A program made the translations under genes and the position numbers. DNA of 49,812 nucleotides from an uncultured Salinimicrobium sp. (GTDB taxonomy: Bacteria > Bacteroidota > Bacteroidia > Flavobacteriales > Flavobacteriaceae), in the NCBI GenBank assembly GCA_946887025.1, contig CAMPJY010000002.1:1-49812 (forward strand). The letters run 5' to 3'. Numbering within the stretch: position 1 is the stretch's first letter; every line of letters starts with the position of its first letter. This document shows positions 41,519 through 49,812 of this stretch, piece by piece. The notes under the pieces were generated by a model that searched no databases, was not told the origin of the DNA, and saw nothing but the letters and a program-made list of their open reading frames with translations.

Positions 41519-42661
41519 ATGAAATTCCTCCTCAGATTCTTCGTAGGCCTGCTTCTCATCTTCGGGATCATCACTGCCCTCCTCTATGTCTACAATTTCG
41601 AATACATCCTGAAAGGTGTGAAGACCACCTACCTGAGCGGCTATACGACCGCCTATATTGATGATTACACAGAATTCGATAATCGGGTCATAGAAGCGGG
41701 AAATCCCCAGCCCTGGCCCCTGCACAGCAACTACAACCAGTTGGAAGCTACCGAGGAACTGGATCAGCTGAACGAGGAACTGGAAACCGTGGCTTTCCTC
41801 ATAATAAAGAACGACAGCATTATTTATGAAAAATATGCCGAGAACTATGGCCCCGACTCCAAGACCAACTCCTTCTCCATGGCCAAGAGCGTGGTGGCGG
41901 CTCTGCTGGGAAAAGCCATAATGGATGGGCACATCAAAAGTCTGGACCAGCCGGTCGCAGATTTCTTTCCACAATTCGACAAGAGGCTGACGGTGGGCGA
42001 TCTTGCCTCCATGGCATCGGGCCTGAATTGGGAGGAGGATTATTACAGTCCTTTCTCCATGACTGCAAGAGCTTATTTTGACGATAATATCAGGGAGCAG
42101 ATCCTGCAGCTGGAAGTGGTCGATCCTCCCGGAAAAGAATACGAGTACCTCAGCGGGAATACAGAATTACTGGCAATGGTGATAGAAAAAGCCACCGATC
42201 AGACCCTGTCAGACTACCTCAGCCAGAGTTTCTGGAAACCTCTGGGGATGCAGGAGGATGCCCTGTGGCAGCTTGACAGCGAGGAAAGCGGCATGGAAAA
42301 AGCCTATTGTTGTATCGCCTCCAATGCAAAAGACTTCGCCCGATTTGGAAAACTGTATAAAGACTTCGGTAAATGGAATGGGAAACAGCTCCTTGACTCG
42401 GCTTATGTCGCACGTTCCATAACCCCCCGTTTTGAAGAGGCACCCCATTATGGCTACGGCTTCTGGCTGGAAAATCTCGACGGGAAAAAAGTGTTTTACA
42501 TGAGGGGAATCCTTGGGCAGTACGTAATTGTAGTGCCCGAAGACGATCTGATCATCGTACGCCTGGGCCACCAGGTAGGCGACAGACCGGAGGGGCAGGA
42601 ACACTCTAATGATTTTTATAAGTATATTCGGGAAGTGTATAAAATGCTCGCCTCCCAATAG
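41519..42661 (+). CDS. Serine hydrolase, class C beta-lactamase/NylB-like
   Basis: Penicillin-binding-fold serine hydrolase of about 380 residues. A hydrophobic N-terminal segment (about 4-22) anchors it or serves as a signal. The active-site SMAK (S120, K123) is in SFSMAKSVVAALLG. A Tyr-containing EYLSGNTEL lies where the YxN motif is found, and the late GYGFWLEN block lies where KTG/HxG is found. The WKPLGMQEDALW segment is typical of 6-aminohexanoate-dimer hydrolase and EstB relatives, so an esterase or amidase is more likely than a true beta-lactamase. The longer reading into ogt was not used; the ATG at 41519 begins a clean signal-like sequence. The DUF4153 gene follows with no gap. Confidence 0.88.
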   Translation: MKFLLRFFVGLLLIFGIITALLYVYNFEYILKGVKTTYLSGYTTAYIDDYTEFDNRVIEAGNPQPWPLHSNYNQLEATEELDQLNEELETVAFLIIKNDSIIYEKYAENYGPDSKTNSFSMAKSVVAALLGKAIMDGHIKSLDQPVADFFPQFDKRLTVGDLASMASGLNWEEDYYSPFSMTARAYFDDNIREQILQLEVVDPPGKEYEYLSGNTELLAMVIEKATDQTLSDYLSQSFWKPLGMQEDALWQLDSEESGMEKAYCCIASNAKDFARFGKLYKDFGKWNGKQLLDSAYVARSITPRFEEAPHYGYGFWLENLDGKKVFYMRGILGQYVIVVPEDDLIIVRLGHQVGDRPEGQEHSNDFYKYIREVYKMLASQ

Positions 42662-44428
42662 ATGAAATATTTTGCTGAAATAGGTTTCAAATCGGTCAAT
42701 GCCTTTAAACGTTTTCCCCTCCCCTCCTTATGGGCCATAATTGGTAGTCTTCTCTGCATCGGCTGGCTTCAAGCCGATTCGGACAACTTCTTCGAATTCT
42801 ACCGCAATGAAATCCTCACCCTGAGCCTTGGGGTTAGCTGGCTGATGGCTTCAAAATTCTTTATAGAACAATTCCCGGACCCAAAGAAATGGTGGTTTCT
42901 AAACCTCATCATGCTCGGACTACTGGGACTCTATTATTTCTCGTTACCTGAATATTCAGAGGAAAACTCCGACGTCCTTCTAATCCGATGGTTGTTGTAT
43001 CTGCTGGCGGGACATGTGTTCCTCTTCTTCGCGCCCTTCGTGCGGCACTGGAACAGTGCAGCCTTCTGGAATTATCTTAAGGATATATTCACTGCTCTTG
43101 GCAGAAGCCTGCTCTTTTCGGGGGTGCTGTATCTGGGGCTGGTCTTTGCCCTTCTGGCCATAGATTCGCTATTTAATGTCGACATCGAAGGAAAAGTGTA
43201 CGGGCAGCTGTTCATCTTCTGCCTGGGAATCGTAAATACAGGCGTTTATCTGTCCGATTTCCCGGAAAACATTCTGCTTGACGACCGGATTTACTACAAC
43301 AAACCGCTGGAGGTGTTCGTCAAATTTATCCTGGCGCCCCTTATCGCCGTGTATTTGGTCATTCTTTATCTCTACAGTTTTAAAATCCTGATTGCCTGGG
43401 AACTGCCTGAAGGCTGGATTTCCAGCATGATCTCTGTACTGGCCATCCTGGGGTTCATTATCCAGATAATCATTGAGCCAATTCGAAAAGGCCACTCCTC
43501 CTTCCTAATCCGAAAATTCTATCCCTGGTTCTATATTCTGCTGGGACCACTCCTGATCTTATTATTCATAGCCGTGGTCCGAAGAATATCGGATTACAAC
43601 TTCACCGAAAGCAGGTATTTCCTGATGCTGCTTTCCTTCTGGATCCTGGGAATCTTCCTCTATCTGCTTTTCAGCCGCAGGAAACAGCTTCGAGTTCTGC
43701 CTATTTCCCTCTTCCTGCTGATCGTTTTTAGTTCATTCGGGCCCTGGGGCGCCTTTCAGGTCTCGGTGAGGGCCCAGCTGTCGGAATTCAGGGAGAACTT
43801 TGCTGAAATAAATTCCGGAGCCAGGGAAATTTCTGAAGAAAAAGCCAATCGTATTGTCAGTATCTCCCGATATCTCGCCCGACGAAATGAATTGCACAGA
43901 ACAGAAGAAGTGCTGGGCTTTAATCCTGCAACTGCTTTTAAGGATTTCGCGCAATATAACATAGGAAACAAGATTCTGGATTCCCTGCAGATAGAAACAG
44001 TTCGCAATAGCAGCATGGTTGATAATTACCAGTACTATGACCGGATGGGCAATGAGGCTCACGTTGTGGAACTTGAAGGTTACGAGCTGTTCGTACAACT
44101 ACAGCTGGACCGGCAAATTGGTAATACGGAAAACTCCGAATTCCAAATAATCCAGGAGGAGGAGGATTTTGAAATCCTGAGAAATGGGGAGCTGCTGCTG
44201 CGGTTTAGTTTAAGGGAACCCATAGATGCCCTGATTTCGAAATACGGAAACATAAATAAGGCAGAGCCCGCCGAAATGGAGTTTAAATTCAGCAATGAAA
44301 ACGGGAACTTCAGATTAATACTTACGAGTCTGAGCCTGGAGTTGAAGGATGGAAAGCCCAAGGCACAGCATCTGAACGCTTTCCTGCTCTTCGGAAAGGC
44401 TAAGGATCGAGACGCGATTCCTGATTAG
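42662..44428 (+). CDS. DUF4153-type multi-pass membrane protein
   Basis: 588 residues. About 11-12 membrane segments cover residues 20-365, grouped as in DUF4153 proteins of Bacteroidota, including WILGIFLYLLF and FLLIVFSSFGPWGAFQVS. The C-terminal part (about 370-588) is soluble and contains IVSISRYLARRNEL, which resembles the DUF4153 post-membrane helix, and a beta-rich region. Function unknown. The last residues KDRDAIPD are encoded by a half copy of the GAGACGCGATTC hairpin repeat, suggesting that the original C-terminus was altered. It is last in the CNNM-ogt-hydrolase operon. Confidence 0.85.
   Translation: MKYFAEIGFKSVNAFKRFPLPSLWAIIGSLLCIGWLQADSDNFFEFYRNEILTLSLGVSWLMASKFFIEQFPDPKKWWFLNLIMLGLLGLYYFSLPEYSEENSDVLLIRWLLYLLAGHVFLFFAPFVRHWNSAAFWNYLKDIFTALGRSLLFSGVLYLGLVFALLAIDSLFNVDIEGKVYGQLFIFCLGIVNTGVYLSDFPENILLDDRIYYNKPLEVFVKFILAPLIAVYLVILYLYSFKILIAWELPEGWISSMISVLAILGFIIQIIIEPIRKGHSSFLIRKFYPWFYILLGPLLILLFIAVVRRISDYNFTESRYFLMLLSFWILGIFLYLLFSRRKQLRVLPISLFLLIVFSSFGPWGAFQVSVRAQLSEFRENFAEINSGAREISEEKANRIVSISRYLARRNELHRTEEVLGFNPATAFKDFAQYNIGNKILDSLQIETVRNSSMVDNYQYYDRMGNEAHVVELEGYELFVQLQLDRQIGNTENSEFQIIQEEEDFEILRNGELLLRFSLREPIDALISKYGNINKAEPAEMEFKFSNENGNFRLILTSLSLELKDGKPKAQHLNAFLLFGKAKDRDAIPD
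44409..44420. repeat. Half copy of hairpin repeat at the end of the DUF4153 gene
   Basis: GAGACGCGATTC is identical over 12 bp to the left arm and loop of the hairpin after hemE (24019-24030). The right arm is missing or decayed. It is in frame and codes for the protein's last residues. Confidence 0.5.
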
Positions 44429-44542
44429 CTTCTCAGGCTAAATCTTAAAAAAAGCAAAATACCTTTTCTGCTCCTTTATAAAATCATATATTTAATTGAT
44501 AATAAGGTGGTTTTTACTGATATAACTTAAAATTTTCTGATT

Positions 44543-44905
44543 ATGTATTTATATGTGGAATTATGGAATGTAACACAGGAGTGGATGGACCTTTCCAAAG
44601 AGGAGCGTGCAGAGTTTTTTGAAAAAGCAAAGGATGGTATTCAGGAGCTGATGAAGGCGGGTGTGGAAAACGTGGGATGGGCCATGAACGATGAACACAC
44701 TCCCCACAGAAGCGATTACCGCTATATGGCAGTCTGGAAAATGCCATCGCCCGATCTGGTGGAAGCGCTGGAAAAAGGGGTGGCGGATGCAGGCTGGTAC
44801 AAATATTTCTCACAACATAACTCAAGAGGAAAAATAATGCCCCTGCCGGAGGCGCTTGATTTCCTGGTGAATCTGGATAAGCATTCTACTTCCCTGACGG
44901 AATAA
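44543..44905 (+). CDS. Small conserved protein, DUF6616-like
   Basis: 120 residues with no signal or membrane segment. MYLYVELWNVTQEWMDLSKEER at the start, VENVGWAMNDEHTPHRSDYRYMAVWKMPS in the middle and ALEKGVADAGWYKYFSQHNSRGK later suggest a small ferredoxin-like alpha/beta fold similar to dimeric alpha-beta barrels. I recall a DUF6616 family with this pattern but could not verify it. Function is unknown. It stands alone between two unrelated units, with the preceding 110 bp showing no clear promoter. Confidence 0.8.
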   Translation: MYLYVELWNVTQEWMDLSKEERAEFFEKAKDGIQELMKAGVENVGWAMNDEHTPHRSDYRYMAVWKMPSPDLVEALEKGVADAGWYKYFSQHNSRGKIMPLPEALDFLVNLDKHSTSLTE

Positions 44906-44910
44906 TAATA

Positions 44911-44988
44911 CAAATTCCAAATATCAAATTCCAAATCCCAATTAGGCTTCCGTAACCTTGGAATTTGTGATTTGAACCTTTGGAATTT
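44911..44988. repeat. Imperfect inverted repeat (CAAATTCCAAA...TTTGGAATTT)
   Basis: The left arm (44911-44936) holds AAATTCCAAAT twice, and the right arm (44959-44988) holds TTGGAATTT twice. They are complementary with a few mismatches across a 22-bp loop. It lies between convergent genes and touches the scoB stop, so it may serve as a two-way transcription end. Its sequence type is common in Bacteroidota spacers. Confidence 0.65.
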
Positions 44989-45644
44989 TAAATTGCCATT
45001 TCCGGGATATCCCCTTCTACAACCAGATTTCCTTCTGTCGCCTGACGAACCTCTTCGACACTGACCCCGGGAGCGGTTTCCAGAAGCTTAAATCCTTTCT
45101 CTGTCACTTCCAGTACCGCAAGGTTGGTCACTATTTTGGTGACACAACCAACTCCAGTTAATGGCAAAGAACACCGCCTCAGCAACTTGGATTCTCCTTC
45201 GCGATTGGTGTGCATCATGGCAACGATGATATTCTCTGCTGATGCTACCAAATCCATCGCACCGCCCATTCCTTTTACCATCTTACCGGGAATTTTCCAG
45301 TTGGCGATGTCCCCATTCTCAGCCACTTCCATGGCGCCCAGAATGGTCAGATCCACGTGTTTCCCTCGAATCATTCCAAAGCTCATGGCTGAGTCAAAGA
45401 AACTCGCCCCGGGAAGCGCCGTGATGGTCTGTTTTCCGGCATTAATGAGATCAGGGTCTTCCTCCCCGTCATAAGGAAAAGGTCCCATCCCAAGTATCCC
45501 ATTTTCGCTCTGGAACTCCACCTGAATGTCATCCCGTACGTAGTTAGCTACAAGGGTGGGAATTCCTATTCCAAGGTTGACGTAGTAACCATCCTTTACT
45601 TCTTTTGCGATCCGTTTTGCTATCCCAATTTTATCTAATGCCAT
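44988..45644 (-). CDS. scoB: Succinyl-CoA:3-ketoacid CoA-transferase subunit B
   Basis: Beta subunit of a type I CoA-transferase that moves CoA from succinyl-CoA to acetoacetate or another 3-oxoacid. The 218-residue protein contains the catalytic glutamate in VEFQSENGILGMGP (E47), GASFFDSAMSFGMIRGKHVDLTILGAMEV and the GMGGAMDLV segment, all standard for SCOT-B. Together with scoA, 3 bp upstream, it forms the heterodimer. Use in ketone-body or leucine breakdown is inferred from the family. Confidence 0.96.
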   Translation of the reverse strand: MALDKIGIAKRIAKEVKDGYYVNLGIGIPTLVANYVRDDIQVEFQSENGILGMGPFPYDGEEDPDLINAGKQTITALPGASFFDSAMSFGMIRGKHVDLTILGAMEVAENGDIANWKIPGKMVKGMGGAMDLVASAENIIVAMMHTNREGESKLLRRCSLPLTGVGCVTKIVTNLAVLEVTEKGFKLLETAPGVSVEEVRQATEGNLVVEGDIPEMAI

Positions 45645-45647
45645 GGC

Positions 45648-46349
45648 TTAATTTCTTTGTCTGACTGTCCGTTGCTCAATCCTCTTTTCGTAATCTTTCC
45701 CCTGAAATATTCGCTGAACAAAAATCCCGGGAATATGAACATGATTCGGGTCCAGTTCCCCTGGTTTCACAAGTTCTTCCACCTCAGCAATGGTGATCTT
45801 TGCAGCGCCACACATAACGGGATTGAAATTGCGGGCCGTTCCTTTGAAGATGAGGTTTCCGGCCTCGTCGCCTTTCCAGGCTTTTACGAAAGCAAAGTCA
45901 GCCTTAAAAGCTTCCTCCAGGACGTACATTTTCCCATTGAACTCCCTGGTTTCCTTTCCTTCGGCCACTTCGGTACCGTAGCCCGCTGGGGTGTAGATGG
46001 CAGGGAACCCCTGTTGTGCGGCCTGACATTTGGCTGCAAGGGAACCCTGGGGGGTGAGGATAACCTCCATCTCGCCCTGCAACATCTGGCGTTCAAACTC
46101 AGCATTCTCCCCCACATAGGAGGAGATCATGGTCTTTATCTGTTTCTTTTGAAGTAAAAGGCCGAGCCCAAAGTCATCTACCCCTGCATTATTCGAGATG
46201 CAGGTAAGCTCCTTTACATTGAGCCGGACAAGTTCCTCTATTGCGTTTTCAGGAATCCCGCTCAGGCCGAACCCCCCAAGCATTAAGGTCATCCCGTCCT
46301 CCACCCCTTTAAGTGCATCCTGTACGTTTGCTACCGTTTTTCTGATCAT
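45648..46349 (-). CDS. scoA: Succinyl-CoA:3-ketoacid CoA-transferase subunit A
   Basis: Alpha subunit of the same CoA-transferase, 233 residues. [18 protein letters not shown] (about 22-39) is the family's glycine-rich signature. [30 protein letters not shown] and the [24 protein letters not shown] segment are also conserved. The subunit order A then B on the minus strand is the common one. It begins downstream of the pbp1A terminator and so has its own promoter, which I could not identify with confidence. Confidence 0.96.
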   Translation of the reverse strand: MIRKTVANVQDALKGVEDGMTLMLGGFGLSGIPENAIEELVRLNVKELTCISNNAGVDDFGLGLLLQKKQIKTMISSYVGENAEFERQMLQGEMEVILTPQGSLAAKCQAAQQGFPAIYTPAGYGTEVAEGKETREFNGKMYVLEEAFKADFAFVKAWKGDEAGNLIFKGTARNFNPVMCGAAKITIAEVEELVKPGELDPNHVHIPGIFVQRIFQGKDYEKRIEQRTVRQRN

Positions 46350-46410
46350 TGGATATAATTTAGGGGAAATTTACGAAATTTTAAAAGCCATTACAACGTT
46401 TTCTTAGGCA

Positions 46411-46446
46411 TAAAAAAAGGGGAATCCTGAAATGATTCCCCTTTTC
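46411..46446 (-). terminator. Rho-independent terminator after pbp1A
   Basis: AAAAGGGGAATC (46415-46426) and GATTCCCCTTTT (46434-46445) form a perfect 12-bp stem. On the minus strand the stem is followed by a T-run (A-run at 46412-46418 on the plus strand), so it ends the ricT-gldH-pbp1A transcript. Confidence 0.9.
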
Positions 46447-46473
46447 TCAACTTATTGTTGTCTTTAAATTATA

Positions 46474-48798
46474 TCAGAAATCCAGTTCGTCCGGCAATTC
46501 TTCGCCATCCTCTTCTGCAGCATTTCCGTAGGTATTGCAGTTGGTATGAATACTGAGGTTCTCAGGTTGTGGAAAAGGTCCGTCTGAAACCTCCAGTTCA
46601 TCATCAGCATATACTTTTTCCATGTAAACTCCCCAGATAGGCAAGGCCATTGCGGCTCCCTGTCCGTAGCGAATCCCGGGGAAATGGACGGAGCGGTCTT
46701 CGGCCCCAACCCATACTCCTGTCACCAGATCGGGGACCATCCCCATGAACCAGCCGTCACTCTGATTCTGAGTAGTTCCTGTCTTTCCGGCAATAGGGTT
46801 TTTGAAATCATAGGGATAACCGGACATTATAGCTTTGTAGTACGGATCGTTGACTGCCCAGTTTCCGCGCAATCTAGTTCCCGAACCATATTGGGTAACC
46901 CCTTCCATAAGATTTACCGTTACATAAGCCGCTTCCTTACTAAGCACATCTTTGGTTTGGGGAACATTCTGATAAAGGATCGTTCCGTTCTTATCTTCAA
47001 TGCGGGTAACTATGACAGGAGTAACGTAGACCCCTTCATTTACAAAGGCGCTATAGGCCGAAACCATTTCAAACACACTCATGTCAGCAGTACCAAGTGC
47101 AATGGAAGGTACAGCCGGAATTTTGGCTTCCACCCCCAGATCCTTCACAAGATCGATCACCGGTTTAGGCCCTACGCGATCTATCAACCGAGCAGTCACG
47201 GTGTTTATGGATTTTGCAAGACCTTCTTTGAGGCTCACCATTCCTGAATATTCGTCGTCACTGTTTCGTGGAGTCCAGTCCTTTAGGTTCCCATGCCTCC
47301 CGGCTTCTATGGTGTGCCTGTTCTTCGGAAGGGTATCACAGGGCGATAAATGCAGCTGATCAATGGCAGTCGCATAAACAAATGGCTTAAAGGTAGAACC
47401 TACCTGGCGTTTCCCCTGCTTTACGTGATCATATTTGAAATGTTTGAAGTCAATTCCCCCAACCCAGGCCATAACTTCTCCGGTTTGCGGAACCATGGAC
47501 ATCATTCCTGTCTGCAGGAAGGATTTATAGTGAAGTATGGAATCCCGGGGAGTCATAACAGTATCCTGAACCCCCTTCCAGGTAAATACACTCATTTCGG
47601 TAGGGACCTCAAAAGATTTGATGATGGCTTCATTCGATTTGCCCTCCTCCTTCATCAGTCTCCATCTTTCCGAACGCCGCATGGCATCCATGATGATATC
47701 GTTTCTCTCCGCCTGGGTCACATCCCTGAAAGGCGCCGTTTTATTGTTCTTATTCTGGCTGTTGAATTCCTTCTGAAGGTTGGGCATGTGCATGGCTACA
47801 GCTTCCTCAGCATACTGCTGCATCCGCGAATCAATGGTCGTATACACCTTTAACCCATCCCGGTAAATGTTGTATTCCGTACCATCGGGCTTGGGATTTT
47901 CTTTGATCCAGTCATGAAGAAAACCCTGGAGGTACACCCTGAAATAAGTCGCCATCCCTTCATCATGACCCTGAGGAGTATAATTAGTGACCAGAGGCAA
48001 TTGCTGAAGGGAATCCTTCTCCTCTGTGGTCAGATAATCATTCACCTCCATCTGTTTAAGCACCTGATTTCTTCTTCGAAGGGAATTATCCTCGAATCGG
48101 TCCTTCAAAGGGTTGTACAGGTTAGGATTCTTAAGCATCGCCACAAGAACGGCGGCTTCCTCGACTTTCAGGTCCTTGGGTTCTTTTCCAAAATAGATCT
48201 TGGCGGCCGACCTGATCCCTACGGCCTGATAAATGAAATCGTATTTATTGAGGTACATCGTGATGATCTCCTCCTTGGTATACTGGCGTTCCAGGCGGGT
48301 TGCTATCACCCATTCCTTAACCTTCTGAACCACCCTTGCAAAAGTATTGTTGGCGACATCCTCCGTAAAAAGGAGTTTCGCCAGCTGCTGGGTAATGGTA
48401 CTGGCACCGCCACGTTTTCCCATATAGACAATGGCCCTTAAGGTTCCCTTGGCATCGATCCCGGAATGCGTGTAGTAGCGTTCATCCTCGGTAGCCACGA
48501 GTGCTTCCACCAGATGGGTGGGTAGATCGTCAAACTTAACGGGAGTCCTGTTCTCGCTGTAATATTTCCCCAAAGTTTCCCCGTCAGAAGAAAATATTTC
48601 TGTCGCGAGATTGGTTTCCGGGTTCTCCAGCTCGTCAAAAGTAGGCATGGGGCCGAAAACTCCCCAGCCAGCCAGAAGAAAGACCAGGATTGCCATGAGG
48701 ATGCCAAGTGCGAAAAGTGACCAGAACCAAATGATATATCGGCGGAAGCCGCTATGCTTTTTTGAGTCTTTCTTGGTTTTTGAGGTGGTTTTTGCCAT
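46474..48798 (-). CDS. pbp1A: Penicillin-binding protein 1A (bifunctional transglycosylase/transpeptidase)
   Basis: Polymerises and cross-links peptidoglycan. The 774-residue protein has a lysine-rich cytoplasmic head, one membrane segment (about 24-46), and a GT51 glycosyltransferase domain. The latter has catalytic E104 in VATEDERYYTHSGID and GASTITQQLAK. The transpeptidase domain carries SxxK in GSTFKPF (S468), SIN in AKSINTVTA and KTG in AGKTGTTQNQSDGWF. The tail is acidic and short. The ATG at 48798 overlaps the gldH stop by one base (TGATG); the codon before it is a TTG that would add one Met only. Coupling to gldH and ricT suggests a shared envelope-growth transcript. Confidence 0.96.
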   Translation of the reverse strand: MAKTTSKTKKDSKKHSGFRRYIIWFWSLFALGILMAILVFLLAGWGVFGPMPTFDELENPETNLATEIFSSDGETLGKYYSENRTPVKFDDLPTHLVEALVATEDERYYTHSGIDAKGTLRAIVYMGKRGGASTITQQLAKLLFTEDVANNTFARVVQKVKEWVIATRLERQYTKEEIITMYLNKYDFIYQAVGIRSAAKIYFGKEPKDLKVEEAAVLVAMLKNPNLYNPLKDRFEDNSLRRRNQVLKQMEVNDYLTTEEKDSLQQLPLVTNYTPQGHDEGMATYFRVYLQGFLHDWIKENPKPDGTEYNIYRDGLKVYTTIDSRMQQYAEEAVAMHMPNLQKEFNSQNKNNKTAPFRDVTQAERNDIIMDAMRRSERWRLMKEEGKSNEAIIKSFEVPTEMSVFTWKGVQDTVMTPRDSILHYKSFLQTGMMSMVPQTGEVMAWVGGIDFKHFKYDHVKQGKRQVGSTFKPFVYATAIDQLHLSPCDTLPKNRHTIEAGRHGNLKDWTPRNSDDEYSGMVSLKEGLAKSINTVTARLIDRVGPKPVIDLVKDLGVEAKIPAVPSIALGTADMSVFEMVSAYSAFVNEGVYVTPVIVTRIEDKNGTILYQNVPQTKDVLSKEAAYVTVNLMEGVTQYGSGTRLRGNWAVNDPYYKAIMSGYPYDFKNPIAGKTGTTQNQSDGWFMGMVPDLVTGVWVGAEDRSVHFPGIRYGQGAAMALPIWGVYMEKVYADDELEVSDGPFPQPENLSIHTNCNTYGNAAEEDGEELPDELDF

Positions 48799-49292
48799 CA
48801 ATTTCTGTTTTCTGTATGTTCTATTCTAAAGCCAACATCCGTAATGCCCTCCAGTTCCACTACCCCGTCGGTCTCGCCGCTCTGCCTCATGGCTTGCTGA
48901 ATCTCGATCACGTATTCTCCCGCTTCGGTAAAACGGATGTTTTCCTTGTACCAGAGTTTGCTTTCTTTCAGTTCACCAAAGCCCGTGCCAAGCCAGTCAC
49001 CCGAAGGTGTGGCCATCTCATATTCCAGGGTATCGCTTATCACTTTTCCGTTGGGAAAATTCATGTTGGTGATCAGAAAGAGGTTGCTGTACCTGTAATC
49101 CGAGTTGTTGCGGACGTTAATGAAAAGGTTGTAAGGTTTTATGGTGTCGGGTGCCATGACGCGAAAGCTTACCAAAGAATCCCGGTGCCATTGCCCCGGA
49201 AGGCTTTCGTACTGATCAAACACCCTCTTTTTATCACAGGCTGTCAGGAGGAGGAAAGAGAAAAAAATCAAAACCGGCAGGTTCCTACGCAT
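48798..49292 (-). CDS. gldH: Gliding motility lipoprotein GldH
   Basis: GldH is a lipoprotein needed for gliding and linked to the SprB/type IX secretion apparatus in Flavobacterium johnsoniae. The 164-residue protein has a lipoprotein signal ending LLLTAC (C19), then the KRVFDQYESLPGQWHRDSLVSF segment, NLFINVRNNSDYRYSNLFL, and PSGDWLGTGFGELKESKLWYKENIRF, which are GldH features. Length is right for the family. It overlaps the ricT end by 8 bp and the pbp1A start by one base, so all three are coupled. Presence of GldH supports assignment to Bacteroidota but does not prove that the strain glides. Confidence 0.92.
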   Translation of the reverse strand: MRRNLPVLIFFSFLLLTACDKKRVFDQYESLPGQWHRDSLVSFRVMAPDTIKPYNLFINVRNNSDYRYSNLFLITNMNFPNGKVISDTLEYEMATPSGDWLGTGFGELKESKLWYKENIRFTEAGEYVIEIQQAMRQSGETDGVVELEGITDVGFRIEHTENRN

Positions 49293-49812
49293 TTCTCTGT
49301 GGTTTTTTCTTTTTGCGTTTGTTTTTCCTTTTCCCTTTTGGAGACCCCTTCTTGTCGAAACGGGTCAGGCTGTCCTGGCCTACGGCATTATTAAAATCAG
49401 GTTTGGTTTCCAGCTCTTCCTTGACTGCAAATTCTTCAAGGCTGCCCACAGGTTCCTTTTTGGAATTGGCATCAATGATCTTATTGGCCTGGTCGGTTGA
49501 CAACATATGCCAGTTGCTCCAGTCCCCTTCATAGGCGTACCACAGCACCCCTTTGAAAATATCGACCTTCTGGCACACCGCAGTTCCTTTTTTGGTATAT
49601 AGCTTTACCTCGCTTTTCGGAAAGCTCTTCAGAGCATCCAGATAGGTATCGAGTTCATAGTTAAGGCAGCATTTCAGCTTCCCGCATTGCCCCGCAAGTT
49701 TCTGGGGGTTGAGGGACAGCTGCTGATATCTCGCAGCGGAGGTGTTCACGGAACGGAAATCGGTAAGCCAGGTAGAACAGCATAATTCCCTTCCGCAGGA
49801 GCCAATTCCACC
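49285..49812 (-). CDS. ricT: RicT/YaaT-type PSP1 domain protein (5' end beyond the window)
   Basis: Only the last 175 residues are inside the window; the reading frame stays open to its edge. Upstream of the GTG (49749), which could be mistaken for a start, the frame continues with GIGSCGRELCCSTWLTDFR, so that GTG is internal. Two CGxxxCC motifs, CGRELCC and CGKLKCC, match the Fe-S cysteines of the Bacillus RicT (YaaT) PSP1 domain, which with RicA/RicF affects RNase Y and development. A lysine/arginine-rich tail (about the last 25 residues) is probably disordered. It is the first visible gene of the ricT-gldH-pbp1A run. Confidence 0.93.
   Translation of the reverse strand, partial: GGIGSCGRELCCSTWLTDFRSVNTSAARYQQLSLNPQKLAGQCGKLKCCLNYELDTYLDALKSFPKSEVKLYTKKGTAVCQKVDIFKGVLWYAYEGDWSNWHMLSTDQANKIIDANSKKEPVGSLEEFAVKEELETKPDFNNAVGQDSLTRFDKKGSPKGKRKNKRKKKKPQRNA

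Noticed and set aside
41519..42661. Serine hydrolase as a true class C beta-lactamase linked to the BlaI system
   Set aside because: It is about 28 kb from the BlaI pair, its motifs resemble NylB/EstB hydrolases, and no BlaI-type palindrome precedes it.
49285..49749. A complete 154-codon gene starting at GTG 49749
   Set aside because: The frame is open to the window edge and the upstream residues contain the first CGxxxCC motif of the PSP1 domain, so the gene is partial and that GTG is internal.

Overview
The window looks like a chromosomal segment of a Bacteroidota bacterium, most likely a marine-type Flavobacteriaceae (Gramella/Zunongwangia/Salegentibacter-like). Evidence: a gliding-motility lipoprotein (GldH) beside a RicT/YaaT-type PSP1 gene; several promoters of the Bacteroidota form TTG-N17-23-TAnnTTTG; almost no Shine-Dalgarno sequences; and typical flavobacterial families such as a short Gre-like factor, a DUF4153 protein and a M56/BlaI pair. 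Genus is inference; no rRNA, tRNA, CRISPR array, insertion sequence or prophage was seen.

Layout. 1-10.2 kb: housekeeping genes (rsmI with an uncharacterised partner, tdk-alr, mscL, asd, a lipoprotein prolyl oligopeptidase, an orphan ABC ATPase, a Gre-like factor with a FAD amine oxidase). 10.4-17.1 kb: plsC and a HD phosphohydrolase; a BlaI repressor with its own palindromic operator coupled to an unusual M56 (BlaR1-like) membrane protein that carries a C-terminal amidase_3 domain; a PA0069-type radical SAM protein; and a histidine kinase coupled to a crotonase. 17.2-26.0 kb: an almost complete aerobic heme pathway split around a divergent promoter region: araC-type regulator, hemH and hemJ leftward; hemA, hemC, hemD, hemE, hemF and hemB rightward. 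Only hemL is absent. 26.4-37.8 kb: a tightly packed ten-gene accessory cluster for an unknown glycan or glycoconjugate: SDR, nucleotide-sugar epimerase, a glycoside-hydrolase/epimerase fusion, zinc dehydrogenase, Gfo/Idh/MocA, a GT4, three CgeB-type glycosyltransferases and a methyltransferase. 37.8-49.8 kb: a half-length DEAD-box protein, lplA, a CNNM/CBS-ogt-serine hydrolase-DUF4153 operon, a small DUF6616-like protein, succinyl-CoA:3-ketoacid CoA transferase (scoAB), and ricT-gldH-pbp1A.

The most interesting candidates are (1) the BlaI/M56-amidase pair, where the amidase domain keeps the three zinc ligands but has His in place of the usual catalytic Glu, suggesting a peptidoglycan-sensing rather than peptidoglycan-cutting domain; and (2) the 26.4-37.8 kb cluster, centred on a cytoplasmic two-domain GH-epimerase protein and three tandem CgeB paralogues, with no flippase, polymerase or exporter nearby. 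The window also contains several families of short dispersed intergenic repeats, some of which intrude on gene ends or interiors.
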